A DNA stretch of 64,000 nt from Haloferax gibbonsii ATCC 33959 (GCF_000336775.1 NZ_AOLJ01000028.1:120142-184141); one strand, 5' to 3'. Counted from the stretch's first letter, positions 16,130 to 25,210 are shown. The notes: generated from the sequence alone by a model not told the origin. Numbers and translations: made by a program.

Positions 16130-17167
16130 ATGTCACAACTCCGTATCGAAACCCTGAGCCTCGACGAGTGGGGCGACGCGCTCCCCTCGTCCGGCACCGA
16201 AGTCTTCCACACCCCCGCGGTGCTCGCCGCCATCGACGAGCACTTCGACGGCGAAATGCACCTGTTCGGCGTCTTCAAGGGCCAAGAACCGGTCGCGCTG
16301 TTCCCGACGTTCGTCCGCCGCAACCCCCTCGGGCGGGTCGTCGTCTCGCCGCCGCCGTCGATGGCGATTCCCTACATCGGCCCCGTGATGATGCCGAACA
16401 GCCCGAAACAGAGCGCCTACGAGTCGGTGAACCGCGAGTTCGCCGACCTCGTGGTCGAGGAGCTCGGCATCCGCTCGAACCGGACGTTCGTCCGCCTGCT
16501 CTGTTCGCCGGCGTACCTCGACCCCCGCCCGTTCGAATGGACCGGCTTCGCGGTCAAGCCCTCCTTTACCTACCGGCTCGACCTCGGCGGGCGCTCGCTC
16601 GACGAGATACAGGCCCAGTTCAGCAGCAGCCTCCGCCGGGAGATTCGGCAGGCGCGCGAACTCGACATCACCATCGCGGACGAGGGGCTCGACGGCGCTC
16701 GCGTCGTCTACGACGACGTGGTCTCTCGGTACGACGAACAGGACGAACCGTTCGGAATGCCGTGGGAGTTCGTCGAGTCGCTGGTCGAGAACCTCGGCGA
16801 CCGGTGTCGCGTGTACGTCGCCCGCGGCCCCGACGGCGAGTACCTCAGCGGGATGATCGTCCCCTTCTCGGACGAGGTGGGCTACTTCTGGCTCGGCGGC
16901 GCACGCGGCGAGTACGACGGCGTCAGCATCAACAGCCTGCTCCACTGGACCATCATCGAGGACATCGTCGAGGACGAGGCGCTCGCGTCGGTCACGAAGT
17001 ACGACCTCGTCGGCGCGAACACGGAGCGGCTCTGCAACTACAAATCGAAGTTCGGCGGCGAACTCGTCCCGTACTACGTCGTCGAGTCGACCGGCGTCGG
17101 GATGAACCTCGCCAAGCGGACCTACCAGCTCCTGAACAAGGGGACGGAGCGAATCGCGACGAAGTAG
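16130..17167 (+). CDS. FemAB/GNAT-fold acyltransferase-like protein 2
   Basis: This 345-residue paralogue of the preceding gene repeats its layout. GTEVFHTPAVLAAIDEHF matches the N-terminal substrate region, and PPPSMAIPYIGPVMM parallels PPPHIGVPYLGPVML of gene 1. FSSSLRREIRQARELDI follows, and KYDLVGANTERLCNYKSKFG parallels the first gene's RYDLVGANNRRLNRYKSKY. The two are probably co-transcribed and may act in sequence, as Fem proteins do when adding successive residues. What they add is unknown; an aminoacyl or acyl decoration of the surface glycan is the working guess. Confidence 0.78.
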   Translation: MSQLRIETLSLDEWGDALPSSGTEVFHTPAVLAAIDEHFDGEMHLFGVFKGQEPVALFPTFVRRNPLGRVVVSPPPSMAIPYIGPVMMPNSPKQSAYESVNREFADLVVEELGIRSNRTFVRLLCSPAYLDPRPFEWTGFAVKPSFTYRLDLGGRSLDEIQAQFSSSLRREIRQARELDITIADEGLDGARVVYDDVVSRYDEQDEPFGMPWEFVESLVENLGDRCRVYVARGPDGEYLSGMIVPFSDEVGYFWLGGARGEYDGVSINSLLHWTIIEDIVEDEALASVTKYDLVGANTERLCNYKSKFGGELVPYYVVESTGVGMNLAKRTYQLLNKGTERIATK

Positions 17168-17224
17168 TTACCGGGTCGCACGACGCGCCGCACCGTCCGT
17201 GAGAAAACTGCGAGACGGCCGCGC

Positions 17225-17521
17225 TCACGTCATCTGCTGTGTCTGGATGACGTCCCAGATGTTCTCGGCGTCGTCGGTGATGCCGTACACACGCCCTTTT
17301 CGACGCTGTTCCGGGACGAGCAGTTCCACGAGCGAGCGGTCTCTGAGTTCCTGCAGCGCCCGCGAGACGTGAGCGACCGCGCTCTCGGAGTCGGTGGCGA
17401 TTTGCGTCGGCGTCGCCGGCCCCTCGGAGAGCCGATCGAGGACCGAGACCCGGTAGCGAGAGCTGATGACGAAGCCCACGTCGTCCCACGGCACGTCGTC
17501 GGTCTCACCGACGTGGCTCAC
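17225..17521 (-). CDS. Small winged-helix transcriptional regulator
   Basis: From a GTG at 17521 the protein is 98 residues. WDDVGFVISSRYRVSVLDRL, then GPATPTQIATDSESAVAHVSRALQ and a wing with RKGRVYGIT, give a classic ArsR/MarR-like winged-helix unit found alone in many haloarchaea. The longer frame back to 17683 is basic and unstructured and is rejected. It converges on the FemAB-like pair and may regulate the glycan island, but nothing in the sequence proves this. A palindrome at 17784-17799 lies in its upstream region. Confidence 0.75.
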   Translation of the reverse strand: MSHVGETDDVPWDDVGFVISSRYRVSVLDRLSEGPATPTQIATDSESAVAHVSRALQELRDRSLVELLVPEQRRKGRVYGITDDAENIWDVIQTQQMT

Positions 17522-17783
17522 GCAACGCCCACCTCGCTTGGGGAGACGGGTCGGTCGGCGTGACAGTCGGGGCGCGCTCTCGAGGACGTACGACGGCGAG
17601 TAGAGAAGGCGGACCGGCGGAGGCGACAACCCGAATCGCTCGCGGCCGTCGTGGCGGTCGAAGACCGAGGAGCCGTCGACCACGACGGAGTCGAATCTGC
17701 CGAAAACAGACGAATTAACGGGAGATTAACCGCGATGTCGGCGGGTGCCCGGCGTGCCGGCCGCATCGGTTCGGTGCGCATTC

Positions 17784-17799
17784 GTTCGTTAGTACGAAC
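17784..17799. promoter_or_regulatory. GTTCGT-N4-ACGAAC palindrome in an AT-rich divergent promoter region
   Basis: GTTCGTTAGTACGAAC is a perfect 6-base inverted repeat followed by TTAATTACATAAAG and GAATTATATTC, the most AT-rich part of the 469-base divergent gap 17522-17990. It could be an operator for the wHTH gene or for the gene at 17991. The rest of the gap shows nothing else. Confidence 0.4.
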
Positions 17800-17990
17800 T
17801 TAATTACATAAAGTCATCGTTTGAATTATATTCACGCGTTCGTGAGTATCTCGATTTTGTGGACGAACCGTTGACAGAAGTCCGGTGGGAGGCGCCGTTA
17901 GCGACGGTTCGCCCGCGGCCCGAAGGCGGTCAGTGTCAGTCCGTGAGAGTCACGACGAGACTCATATCCGTCTCTCGCGTATCGTCCGGT

Positions 17991-18923
17991 ATGTCACGGA
18001 CGCGAACCTTCGGACAACTCGGCATCGCGCTTGTCGTCGGTGTTCTTGCCGTCGGCGCTCTCCTCGCCGCGGTTCGGGCGCGAGCCGACGATACGGCCGC
18101 GCGACTGCTCGACGTACTCCAGCGAGAACACGCCGAAACGACCACGGACGACAGCGGGAACGGCGAGGCGCTCGACGAGGCCGACCTCAGCGACCTGCCC
18201 GCCCCAGTTCGCCGGTATCTCGAACGCGTGCTACCGGACGAGTCCCGCCGGGTTCAGTCGGTCCGGCTCCGCCAGACGGGGGCGTTCAGGCTCGGCGACG
18301 CGGACTCGCCGTGGAAATCGATGACCGCGACCCAACACTACACCGTCGACCCGCCGGGGTTCGTCTGGGACGCCCGAATCGACCTCGCGCCGTTCCTTCC
18401 GATTCGAGTCGTCGACGCCTTCGTCGGCGGTTCGGGGTCGCTGGAGGCGAAACTACTTTCGGTGGTCACCGTCGCGGACGCCCCGCGGTCGCCGGAGTTG
18501 GACGAGGGCGAACTCGCCCGCTACCTCTCCGAGATGGTCTGGTTCCCGACCGCGTTCCTCCCCGGCCACGGCGTCAGGTGGGAGCCGAGAAACGACCGCT
18601 CGGCTCGGGCGACGCTCGCCCACCGCGGCTCGACCACGACCGTCGTGTTCCACTTCGACGAGAACGACGAGGTAGCGCGCGTCACCGCGGACCGGTGGCG
18701 CGACACGGGAGACGGCGAGTACGAACGGTGCCCGTGGACGGGACAGTTCAGCGACTACCGCGAAGTGAACGGGGTTCGCGTGCCCGCGGCGGCCGAGGTT
18801 GCGTGGAACCTCCCGTGGGTCGACCTGCCGTACTGGCGGGCGACTATCGACGACGTGGAGTACGACCCGCTGCCGACGGCGACGCGGCGGTCGAATACGC
18901 CTCCGGGTCCGAATCCGGAATAG
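17991..18923 (+). CDS. DUF6544/DUF6920-like membrane-anchored protein
   Basis: ATG 17991 gives 310 residues. MSRTRTFGQLGIALVVGVLAVGALL is one N-terminal transmembrane anchor. The outside domain includes LPAPVRRYLERVLPDE, RLRQTGAFRLGD, WKSMTATQHYTVDPPGFVWDA and a C-terminal WTGQFSDYREVNGVRVPAAAEV, all typical of the DUF6544/6920 family, a lipoprotein-localisation-like fold of unknown function. An in-frame upstream start at 17859 is less likely because it precedes the anchor with a basic stretch. SurE follows 30 bases downstream. Confidence 0.7.
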   Translation: MSRTRTFGQLGIALVVGVLAVGALLAAVRARADDTAARLLDVLQREHAETTTDDSGNGEALDEADLSDLPAPVRRYLERVLPDESRRVQSVRLRQTGAFRLGDADSPWKSMTATQHYTVDPPGFVWDARIDLAPFLPIRVVDAFVGGSGSLEAKLLSVVTVADAPRSPELDEGELARYLSEMVWFPTAFLPGHGVRWEPRNDRSARATLAHRGSTTTVVFHFDENDEVARVTADRWRDTGDGEYERCPWTGQFSDYREVNGVRVPAAAEVAWNLPWVDLPYWRATIDDVEYDPLPTATRRSNTPPGPNPE

Positions 18924-18953
18924 CTACGGCGACCGACAGAAATTCCCGAGTAG

Positions 18954-19829
18954 ATGACCGATTCCTCGTCTCCGCTCCGAATCCTCCTCACCAACGACGA
19001 CGGCATCGACGCGCCCGGCATCGCCGCCATGCGCGAGGAACTCACCGCCGTCGGCGACGTGACCGTCGTCGCGCCCGCCGAGAATCAAAGCGGCGTCGGC
19101 CGCGCCCGCAACGAACACGCGGTCCGCCGCGACCACCCGTGGGGGTACGCCCTCGAAGGGACCCCCGCGGACTGCGTCGCCTACGGGCTCCGCGGCCTCG
19201 ACGCCGACTTCGATATCGTCGTCTCCGGTATCAACGACGGTCCGAACGCGGGCAACTACGTCGTCGGCCGGTCGGGGACCGTCGGCGCGGGCGTCGAGGC
19301 CGCGTTCCTCGGGACGCCCGCCATCGCCGTCTCCGGCTACCACGCGCGGGACTTCTTCTGCCACCCGCCCGAGGAGTACGACTTCTCCCGCCCCGCCCGG
19401 GTCGCCCGCGCGCTGACCGAGCGCGTCTTCGGAACCGACGTGTTCGACGAGGTCGACCTCCTGAACGTCAACGCTCCCGCCGACGTTCCGAGTCCACGGA
19501 TGCGCGTGACCCGCCCCTTCGCGGACTACGACCAGCAGGTCGACCACCACGCCGACGCCGGCGCGCTCCCGGACGGCGACCGCGAAGGCGGCCTCGACGA
19601 CGACGAGGTCTACGTCCGGCTCCAAGACGTTTCGTGGCCCGACGCCGTCGGCTTCGAGAACCCGTTCCCGCTCGGCGACGAACACCGCGACCGCTATCCG
19701 GTCGGGAGCGACCGCCGCGCGATGGTCGACGGCGAGGTGAGCGTCTCGCCCCTGGCGGTCCACCACGGCCACGCGACGGACCCGCGGCTGGCGAGTGTCG
19801 TCGAGAGCCTCTCCGAACAGGTGGAGTAA
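18954..19829 (+). CDS. surE: 5'/3'-nucleotidase SurE
   Basis: The 291-residue protein starts with RILLTNDDGIDAPGI; Asp15 and Asp16 are the metal-binding pair of SurE. VVAPAENQSGVGRA carries the next conserved Asn, and VSGINDGPNAGNYVVGRSGTV is the third signature. SurE enzymes hydrolyse nucleoside monophosphates with a divalent metal and act in stress survival and nucleotide salvage. Length is slightly above the bacterial norm of about 250, as in other haloarchaea. It probably shares a transcript with the upstream anchored protein and converges with the CBS gene. Confidence 0.93.
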   Translation: MTDSSSPLRILLTNDDGIDAPGIAAMREELTAVGDVTVVAPAENQSGVGRARNEHAVRRDHPWGYALEGTPADCVAYGLRGLDADFDIVVSGINDGPNAGNYVVGRSGTVGAGVEAAFLGTPAIAVSGYHARDFFCHPPEEYDFSRPARVARALTERVFGTDVFDEVDLLNVNAPADVPSPRMRVTRPFADYDQQVDHHADAGALPDGDREGGLDDDEVYVRLQDVSWPDAVGFENPFPLGDEHRDRYPVGSDRRAMVDGEVSVSPLAVHHGHATDPRLASVVESLSEQVE

Positions 19830-19859
19830 CGCGGAGTTACCGGCAGGGAAAAGACCGCG

Positions 19860-20264
19860 TTACGACCGCGCCAGCTGTCCGGTCTGCGAGAGGTAGGCCG
19901 CGAGGTCCGAGGTAGTGATCATCCCGATGACGCCCTCCTCGTCGTCGACGACGGGCATGTGGTGAAAGCCGTGTTCGGTCATCGACTCCGCGACGGTGAC
20001 GATGGAGTCCTGCGCTCCCGCGGTAATCACGTCGGTGGTCATGTAGCGCTCGACGGTCGTCTGCGCTTTCGGCTGGCTCTTCGCGACGATGTCGACGAAG
20101 TCGGTCGTCGTCAGGATGCCTTCGAGTCGGTTGTCCTCGTCGACGACGATGACCGAGCTGATGTTGTTGTCCAGTATCAACTGCGCCGCGTCTTCGACGA
20201 GCGTGTCTGGGGTGACCGTGTGGAGGGTCGTGGACATGAGCCTCGCGACGAATACATCTTCCAT
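19860..20264 (-). CDS. CBS-pair domain protein
   Basis: The 134-residue protein is just two CBS repeats. The first runs from STTLHTVTPDTLVEDAAQLI to GILTTTDFVDIV, the second from VERYMTTDVITAGAQDSIVTV to GMITTSDLAAYL. The pair folds into a Bateman module that usually senses adenosine nucleotides. With no fused catalytic domain it likely controls a partner protein or acts as an energy sensor. It is transcribed divergently from msrA. Confidence 0.9.
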   Translation of the reverse strand: MEDVFVARLMSTTLHTVTPDTLVEDAAQLILDNNISSVIVVDEDNRLEGILTTTDFVDIVAKSQPKAQTTVERYMTTDVITAGAQDSIVTVAESMTEHGFHHMPVVDDEEGVIGMITTSDLAAYLSQTGQLARS

Positions 20265-20453
20265 AGTAATTGCTGACAGACGGGGCGGTTAAATGTTGGC
20301 TTCGGGTACACTCCGGCCGGGAAAACCAACGGACGCGTCCGGGGCTCGCTCGCCGGAGCGCCGGCGTGGGTCGGCGGTCGTCGGCGAGCGCCAGCCCTCG
20401 GCCGCGACTGCCCCCGCCGCGGGGCTTAATTCCTCGGCGACGTAACCGGGCCT

Positions 20454-20987
20454 ATGGGAAGCACACAGACTGCGACGTTCGGCGGCGGCTGTTTCTGGTG
20501 CGTCGAAGCCGCGTTCAAGGAACTCGACGGAATCAGCGAAGTCACGTCGGGTTACGCCGGCGGGAAGACGGAGAATCCGAGCTACGAGCAGGTCTGTTCG
20601 GGGAACACCGGCCACGCCGAGGTCGTGCAGGTGGAGTACGACCCCGCGGCCGTCGGCTACGACGAACTGCTCGAGGTGTTCTTCGCGGTCCACGACCCGA
20701 CACAGCTCAACCGACAGGGCCCCGACGTGGGAACGCAGTACCGCTCTATCGTCCTCTATCACGACGACGAACAGGAGCGACAGGCGTCCGCCTACGTCGA
20801 AGCCCTCGACGAGGAGTACGACGACAAGGTCGTCACGGAGTTGGCCCCGTTAGAGACGTTCTACGAGGCCGAGGAGTACCACCAGGACTACTTCGAAAAG
20901 AACCCCAACGACGCGTACTGCCAGTTCCACGCGAGCCCGAAAATCGAGAAGGTCCGCGAGAAGTTCGCCGACAAACTCGCCAACTGA
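20454..20987 (+). CDS. msrA: Peptide methionine sulfoxide reductase MsrA
   Basis: The 177-residue protein has GGGCFWCVEAAF at residues 10-21 with catalytic Cys13, then VTSGYAGGKTENPSYEQVCSG, EVVQVEYDP and a C-terminal YHQDYFEKNPNDAYC with the recycling Cys. MsrA reduces methionine-S-sulfoxide in proteins using thioredoxin-type reductants, protecting against oxidative damage. Length is normal. An ORB-like site at 21003 begins just past its stop, marking the edge of the replication module. Confidence 0.95.
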   Translation: MGSTQTATFGGGCFWCVEAAFKELDGISEVTSGYAGGKTENPSYEQVCSGNTGHAEVVQVEYDPAAVGYDELLEVFFAVHDPTQLNRQGPDVGTQYRSIVLYHDDEQERQASAYVEALDEEYDDKVVTELAPLETFYEAEEYHQDYFEKNPNDAYCQFHASPKIEKVREKFADKLAN

Positions 20988-21724
20988 ACCGAGACGGCGG
21001 ACAACACCACTGTGTCCGCAGTATCTGCGGACGAGAGACGCTGAATGTCGCTTTCTTCGGTTCGGTTCGAATCGCGCGACGGTCGGAACGGAGTTCGCAC
21101 AGTCGACACCGGGCGGACTGCGAGGAGGGTGTAAACCGCGGTGACAGTGCGGACTGCGAGGAGAGCGTGAACTTCGAGCGCAGTGGAGACAGCGAAGAGA
21201 GTGCGAACTTCCGAAGCAGCCCAAACGGTTCGAACGGTGGACGAATCTGAAACCGTCTGGGAAGTCTGCACCGCTTACGAGTCTCGAACCGTGCAGAAAT
21301 TGTACAAATTGTGGAATTTGTACGGATTGTAACGGTTGTAGAGTGTTGAAGGAGTCTACACCGCGAAAGATTCGCACAGTGTGAAAGCTTCGCAGAACGC
21401 GAGCGATGTTCGGAAACCGAACGCCTCGGACGAAGCTGAAACCGTTCACAAACCGAGAGCGCGGACGAATCACCGGTCACCGACAGGCGACAGTTCACAA
21501 TTTTTAAAATTTGTAGACATTGTGGAAATTATAGAATGTAGAAGCAGTCCCAACGGTTCAAAAGTCGTGGATAAAATTATGTGGTACGCCGCGGAAGGTC
21601 CGGTCAAGTCCCTCAAATGTCCGCACAGTCCACAGTTCAAACGGAGTTTGCACCGCTCAAACAGCAGACACAGCGTAGACTGTGTACAATTTGTGAACAT
21701 CGCGCTCCGCAGGAGGCCCGATAG
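20988..21724. other. AT-rich inverted-repeat region upstream of parA, candidate centromere
   Basis: This 737-base gap holds no convincing gene. An ORB-like site lies at 21003-21022 (minus orientation). From about 21290 the DNA turns AT-rich and carries related words: GTACAAATT-GTGG-AATTTGTAC at 21302-21323 (perfect 9-base arms), ACAATTTTTAAAATTTGT at 21497-21514 (near palindrome), ATTGTGGAAATTATAG just after it, and TGTACAATTTGTG near 21684. Repeats ahead of a parA-type operon often form the partition site. Several Thr/Arg/Ser-rich frames cross it but look random. Confidence 0.5.
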
Positions 21725-22549
21725 ATGTCGCGAGCCGTGAGCGTCTCCCTCCAGAAAGGCGGCGTCGGAAAGACGACGATTGCCATCAACCTCGCCGACG
21801 CGCTCGCCGCGCGGGGGAACGACGTGCTCTTAGTCGACCTCGACCAGCAGGGGAACGCGACCGAGGGCGTCGGGATGAAAGACGCCTACGAGTCGTCGGA
21901 GCCGAACGTCGGCGACGTGCTGACCGACGACGAGCCCGTGGACGTGCGCGAAGTGATACGCGGCCGCGAGGGCTTCGACGTGCTTCCCGCCCACGTCGAC
22001 CTCGACGACATCGAAGACCGAGTCCGGAACTCGACGTTCGGCGTGCTCTGGGTCCGCCGCCGAATCGTCGACCCGCTGTTGGACGACGACTACGACTACA
22101 TCGTCATCGACTCGCCGCCGAGCCTCGGCCCGCTGTCCGACGCGGCGCTCATCGGAACCGGGAACGTCGTCGTTCCGCTCCTCATGAGCGAGCCGAGCGT
22201 GAGCGGCTTCGAGCGGATGTTCGAACAACAGATCGGGCCGATTCGCCGCGAGGTCGACCTCGACATTCTCGCTATCGTCCCCAACGACCTCACCGGAAAC
22301 AACGAGGAAAAGCGCATCATCCGCGACCTCGAAGATTCCCCCTTCGAGCAGTTTATCCCCCCGTTCGCCCGCTCGGAGCTGTTCGACGACCCCGACTCCA
22401 AGGGGCCGGGAATCAGACACCGAATCGCGTTCAGTCGCGCCTGGCGCGACGGGAAAACCCTCCGGGAGTACGACCCGTCGAACGACATGCTCGACCGACT
22501 CGACCAACTCGCGGAAATCGTCGAGCGCGGAGGGACCGACGATGCCTAA
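21725..22549 (+). CDS. parA: ParA/Soj-type partition ATPase
   Basis: The 274-residue protein begins MSRAVSVSLQKGGVGKTTIA with the deviant Walker A KGGVGKTT at residues 11-18, including the signature first Lys. VLLVDLDQQGNATEG is the A' motif and YDYIVIDSPPSLG is Walker B. These ATPases dimerise on nucleoid DNA and move replication origins or plasmids with a centromere-binding partner. There is no N-terminal HTH, so it is the small type Ib-like or chromosomal Soj-like form. The next gene overlaps it by eight bases and is the probable partner. An orc1/cdc6 gene lies 1.1 kb downstream. Confidence 0.93.
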   Translation: MSRAVSVSLQKGGVGKTTIAINLADALAARGNDVLLVDLDQQGNATEGVGMKDAYESSEPNVGDVLTDDEPVDVREVIRGREGFDVLPAHVDLDDIEDRVRNSTFGVLWVRRRIVDPLLDDDYDYIVIDSPPSLGPLSDAALIGTGNVVVPLLMSEPSVSGFERMFEQQIGPIRREVDLDILAIVPNDLTGNNEEKRIIRDLEDSPFEQFIPPFARSELFDDPDSKGPGIRHRIAFSRAWRDGKTLREYDPSNDMLDRLDQLAEIVERGGTDDA

Positions 22550-23114
22550 GGAAAACCGGTTCGCCGGCCTCGGCGAGGCGATGGAATCCGAATCCGAATC
22601 GGAACCAGAGACGGAACTCGACGACGAGCAGACCCCCGACGAAGAAGCTTCCGACGGGTCCGAGAAGTCAGCCCCCGAACCAGCGGTCGAAGCCGAGTCC
22701 GAGGGCGACGCTGCGCCCGACTCGAACCCCGAAACCGCCTCGGAGTCGGAGTCAGGCGAAGCGAGCGAGAGCGACGACGCGGGCGAGAGCAGCGAACGCG
22801 ACGAGCCCGGAGAGCCGGCCGAGTCGACCGCGGAGGAAGACGGCGCGGAAAGCGCCGGCGAGACGGAGCAGGCGACGGAGGCAGCGGGCGGTCCGGCGTT
22901 CGAGTTCGAGGCGACGACCGCGAAGAGCATCTACGTCCGGACCGCGACGCTCGACCGACTGGACGACGCCGAGTTCGAAGTCGAATCGCACCTCCGCCGA
23001 GAATACGACGTGCGCGACCTGACCGGCCGGGAGTTCCACGACGCGCTCGTCCGCGTCGCCGCCGAGTACCCCGAGGAAATCGCCGACGCCGTCCTCGAAA
23101 CTCGCGAGGAGTGA
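22542..23114 (+). CDS. Acidic ParA-partner protein with a C-terminal structured domain
   Basis: The 190-residue protein starts inside the last codons of parA. Residues 1-10, MPKENRFAGL, resemble the short basic tip by which many ParA partners stimulate their ATPase. Residues 11-125 are almost only Glu, Ser, Asp, Ala and Pro and must be disordered. The last 65 residues, from AKSIYVRTATLDRLDDAEFE to LVRVAAEYPEEIADAV, are folded, with two to three helices, and could bind DNA or dimerise. No ParB nuclease domain or clear HTH/RHH is seen, so the family is not recognised. The role is inferred from overlap with parA. Confidence 0.65.
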   Translation: MPKENRFAGLGEAMESESESEPETELDDEQTPDEEASDGSEKSAPEPAVEAESEGDAAPDSNPETASESESGEASESDDAGESSERDEPGEPAESTAEEDGAESAGETEQATEAAGGPAFEFEATTAKSIYVRTATLDRLDDAEFEVESHLRREYDVRDLTGREFHDALVRVAAEYPEEIADAVLETREE

Positions 23115-23154
23115 GAAGCCGAAGAGTCGAACAAAACCGGCTCGAACGTCCGGA

Positions 23155-23632
23155 GAACAGCGGACAGTGTGGTGTTCGAGACCGACAGTCCGCGGCCCGG
23201 TTATCGAAACGCACGGTGACAATCGACAGCGGAGCGGAGAAAACGACGGCTGAGCACCGCGGCGTCCGCTGTTGTCGCAGACGCGGAGTGAACGTCGCGT
23301 TCGAACGTGGAAAGACGCGACACCGAACACCGGTATGTCCGCTGTTGTACCGCTGGCGAGCCACGGAGATGGCCGCTACCTGGTGAATAGCCGGTCGCGT
23401 AAGTTGGGAACACCACACTGTCCGCTGTTCGAACAAGCGGCGAAAATAGCCGATTTACTGCGGACATCGTGGTGTTCCGAACGGCCGGAAACCGGTAACG
23501 AAATCGGCCGGCGAATCCGAACGAACGCATGCTTTTGAGGAACGAGTCGAAGTCACAACCGCCTCCAAAACACGGCAGAGAGCCGTTCTGACGGGGGTTG
23601 GTTCGAGACTAACACCATCATGTCCGCAGTAA
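23155..23632. repeat. Cluster of six ORB-like elements downstream of the partition operon
   Basis: The core is AACAGCGGACA, two free bases, then GTGGTGTTC. Copies lie at 23155-23177 (plus), 23252-23274 (minus, weak), 23325-23347 (minus), 23408-23430 (minus, full), 23457-23477 (plus) and 23610-23632 (minus). Such repeats are the expected binding sites of the adjacent Orc1/Cdc6. The 533-base gap between genes contains no other gene. Confidence 0.75.
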
Positions 23633-23647
23633 TCTCAGTCGGGTCAC

Positions 23648-24898
23648 CTACTGCTGGATGAAATCGTCGAGCGTGCTCGTCTTCTCGCCGTCGAGGAAGG
23701 GTTCGACCGTCTCGTGGACGCCCACGAGTTCGATGGTGTCGCGCATGGCCGAGACGATGAGCCCGACGTCCATATCGAGGGCGTACTCGCGGTACGTCCC
23801 GCCGCGTCGACCCTCGTTTCGCTCGGTGACGGAGACGATTCCGAGCATCGCGAGCTCGCTGAGGTGGTCGCGCATCCGTCGCGGGACGAGCGGGTCGCGG
23901 TTGGCGAGTTCGGTAAAGCGGGTGTAGCGGGGGCGGACGTCCCGAGAGCGAATCGGCGTCTCGTCTTCCAGTTCGAGCGTCAGAAGCGAATAGAGGACGA
24001 GGTGACCGTGTTCGGTCAGCCCGTTGATTCCCTCTTTGATGCGGCCGCGCTCGAGGGCGCGCCGACCGCGTTTCACGTGCTCTTCCTCGATGCGGTCGGT
24101 GTCGTCGTCGCGGGCTAAGTCGCCGGCTTTCATCAACAGGTCGATCGACTGGCGGGCGTCGCCGGCGTCTTTCGCGCCGTAGGCGGCACAGAGCGGAATC
24201 ACCTCGTCGGCGAGGACGCCCTCGCGGAACGCAACCTTGGCGCGCTGTTCGAGGATGGCGCGGAGGTTCTTCGCGTTGTACGCGGGGAAGTGAATCTCCT
24301 GTTCGCACAGGGAGCTTTTGACCTTCGGCGAGAGGTCGTCACGGAACGAGAAGTCGTTGGAGATGCCGATGAGCCCGACTTTGGCCGCGTCGAGGTTCCC
24401 GTTGGCCCGCGCTCGCGGGAGTTGATAGAGGATGCTGTCGTCGTTGACGTGGTCGATCTCGTCGAGAACGATGATTATCGTCCCACCGCAGTCGTCGAGC
24501 TCCTGCCAGAGCATCTCGTAGACGGACCCGAGCGGGTAGCCCGTCGTGCTAATCTGGTTCGACTCCGACCGGAACTCGTTGACGAGTCGGGTCGCGATCT
24601 GATACGAACTCGTGAGTCCGTCGCAGTTCAGGAAGACGACCCTGAGGTCGATGTCGTCGTAGTGGCTCGCGTCCTCGCGGAGGTGCCCGAGTAAGTACCG
24701 CGACGCGGCGGTCTTGCCGACGCCGGTCTTCCCGTAGAGGAAGATATTGTTGGGCTGTTCGCCGTTGATAACCGGTTGCAGCGCAGCCTGAAAGGTACGG
24801 AGTTCCTCGTCGCGCCCCACGAGTTCCTCGGGTTGGTAATCCTCGCGGAGGGCGTCCCGGTCCCGATAAATCTCGGTGTCCCGCTCGAATAGGGGCAT
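23648..24898 (-). CDS. cdc6: Orc1/Cdc6 replication initiator
   Basis: From ATG 24898 the protein is 416 residues. MPLFERDTEIYRDRDALRED is the standard haloarchaeal Orc start. FLYGKTGVGKTAASRYL has Walker A at residues 56-63, IIIVLDEIDHVND has Walker B near 145-149, and GLIGISNDFSFRDDL carries sensor 1. The final third, with TRFTELANRDPLVPRRMRDHL and a GRRGGTYREY wing, is the winged-helix domain that reads origin DNA. It should bind the ORB-like repeats on both sides, unwind the AT-rich region and load MCM. A longer frame to 24934 is possible but adds an unconserved tail. Confidence 0.95.
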   Translation of the reverse strand: MPLFERDTEIYRDRDALREDYQPEELVGRDEELRTFQAALQPVINGEQPNNIFLYGKTGVGKTAASRYLLGHLREDASHYDDIDLRVVFLNCDGLTSSYQIATRLVNEFRSESNQISTTGYPLGSVYEMLWQELDDCGGTIIIVLDEIDHVNDDSILYQLPRARANGNLDAAKVGLIGISNDFSFRDDLSPKVKSSLCEQEIHFPAYNAKNLRAILEQRAKVAFREGVLADEVIPLCAAYGAKDAGDARQSIDLLMKAGDLARDDDTDRIEEEHVKRGRRALERGRIKEGINGLTEHGHLVLYSLLTLELEDETPIRSRDVRPRYTRFTELANRDPLVPRRMRDHLSELAMLGIVSVTERNEGRRGGTYREYALDMDVGLIVSAMRDTIELVGVHETVEPFLDGEKTSTLDDFIQQ

Positions 24899-24936
24899 AC
24901 TACCACGGTTCGACCACTTCGTTGATAAAACCACCG

Positions 24937-25011
24937 CGTCCGGAGTGTCCGCTGTTCTCGTGTTTTATATACTCGGGCGGGGACACACCCCCTCCACTTT
25001 GTCCGCTGTTC
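24937..25011 (-). repeat. Left ORB-like pair of the origin
   Basis: Two elements in minus orientation end in TGTCCGCTGTTC: 24937-24957 (left half degenerate) and 24992-25011 (preceded by CCCCCTCCAC, a C/G string). They face the copies at 25274 and 25345 across the AT-rich centre. Confidence 0.75.
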
Positions 25012-25055
25012 TGGGAAACGAAGGTAACCGGTGGAACAACTGGACGGAGCCGCGT

Positions 25056-25210
25056 GTTCTGATATAGAGAAAGATTTAATACACAATAGTTTAAACTAAG
25101 TCCGTAATACAGTCAATTATAATGGTTGAATGACTGCTGTATGAGTACTAGATGAATGCTGTACGAGGACACTTATTTTATTCACCCTTCTACACCACTA
25201 AACTAAATCG
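25056..25210. other. AT-rich duplex-unwinding region of a replication origin
   Basis: About 150 bases with runs such as AAAGATTTAATACACAATAG, TTTAAACTAAG, CAATTATAATGG and CTTATTTTATTC, the lowest GC in the neighbourhood. It is bounded by ORB-like repeats in opposite orientation (24937-25011 to the left, 25274-25367 to the right), and the initiator gene reads away on its left. This is the usual layout of a haloarchaeal origin. Confidence 0.75.

Noticed and set aside
21381..21740. A 119-residue frame just upstream of parA
   Set aside because: It overlaps the parA start, is Ser/Asn/Lys-rich unlike halophile proteins, and runs across the AT-rich inverted repeats.
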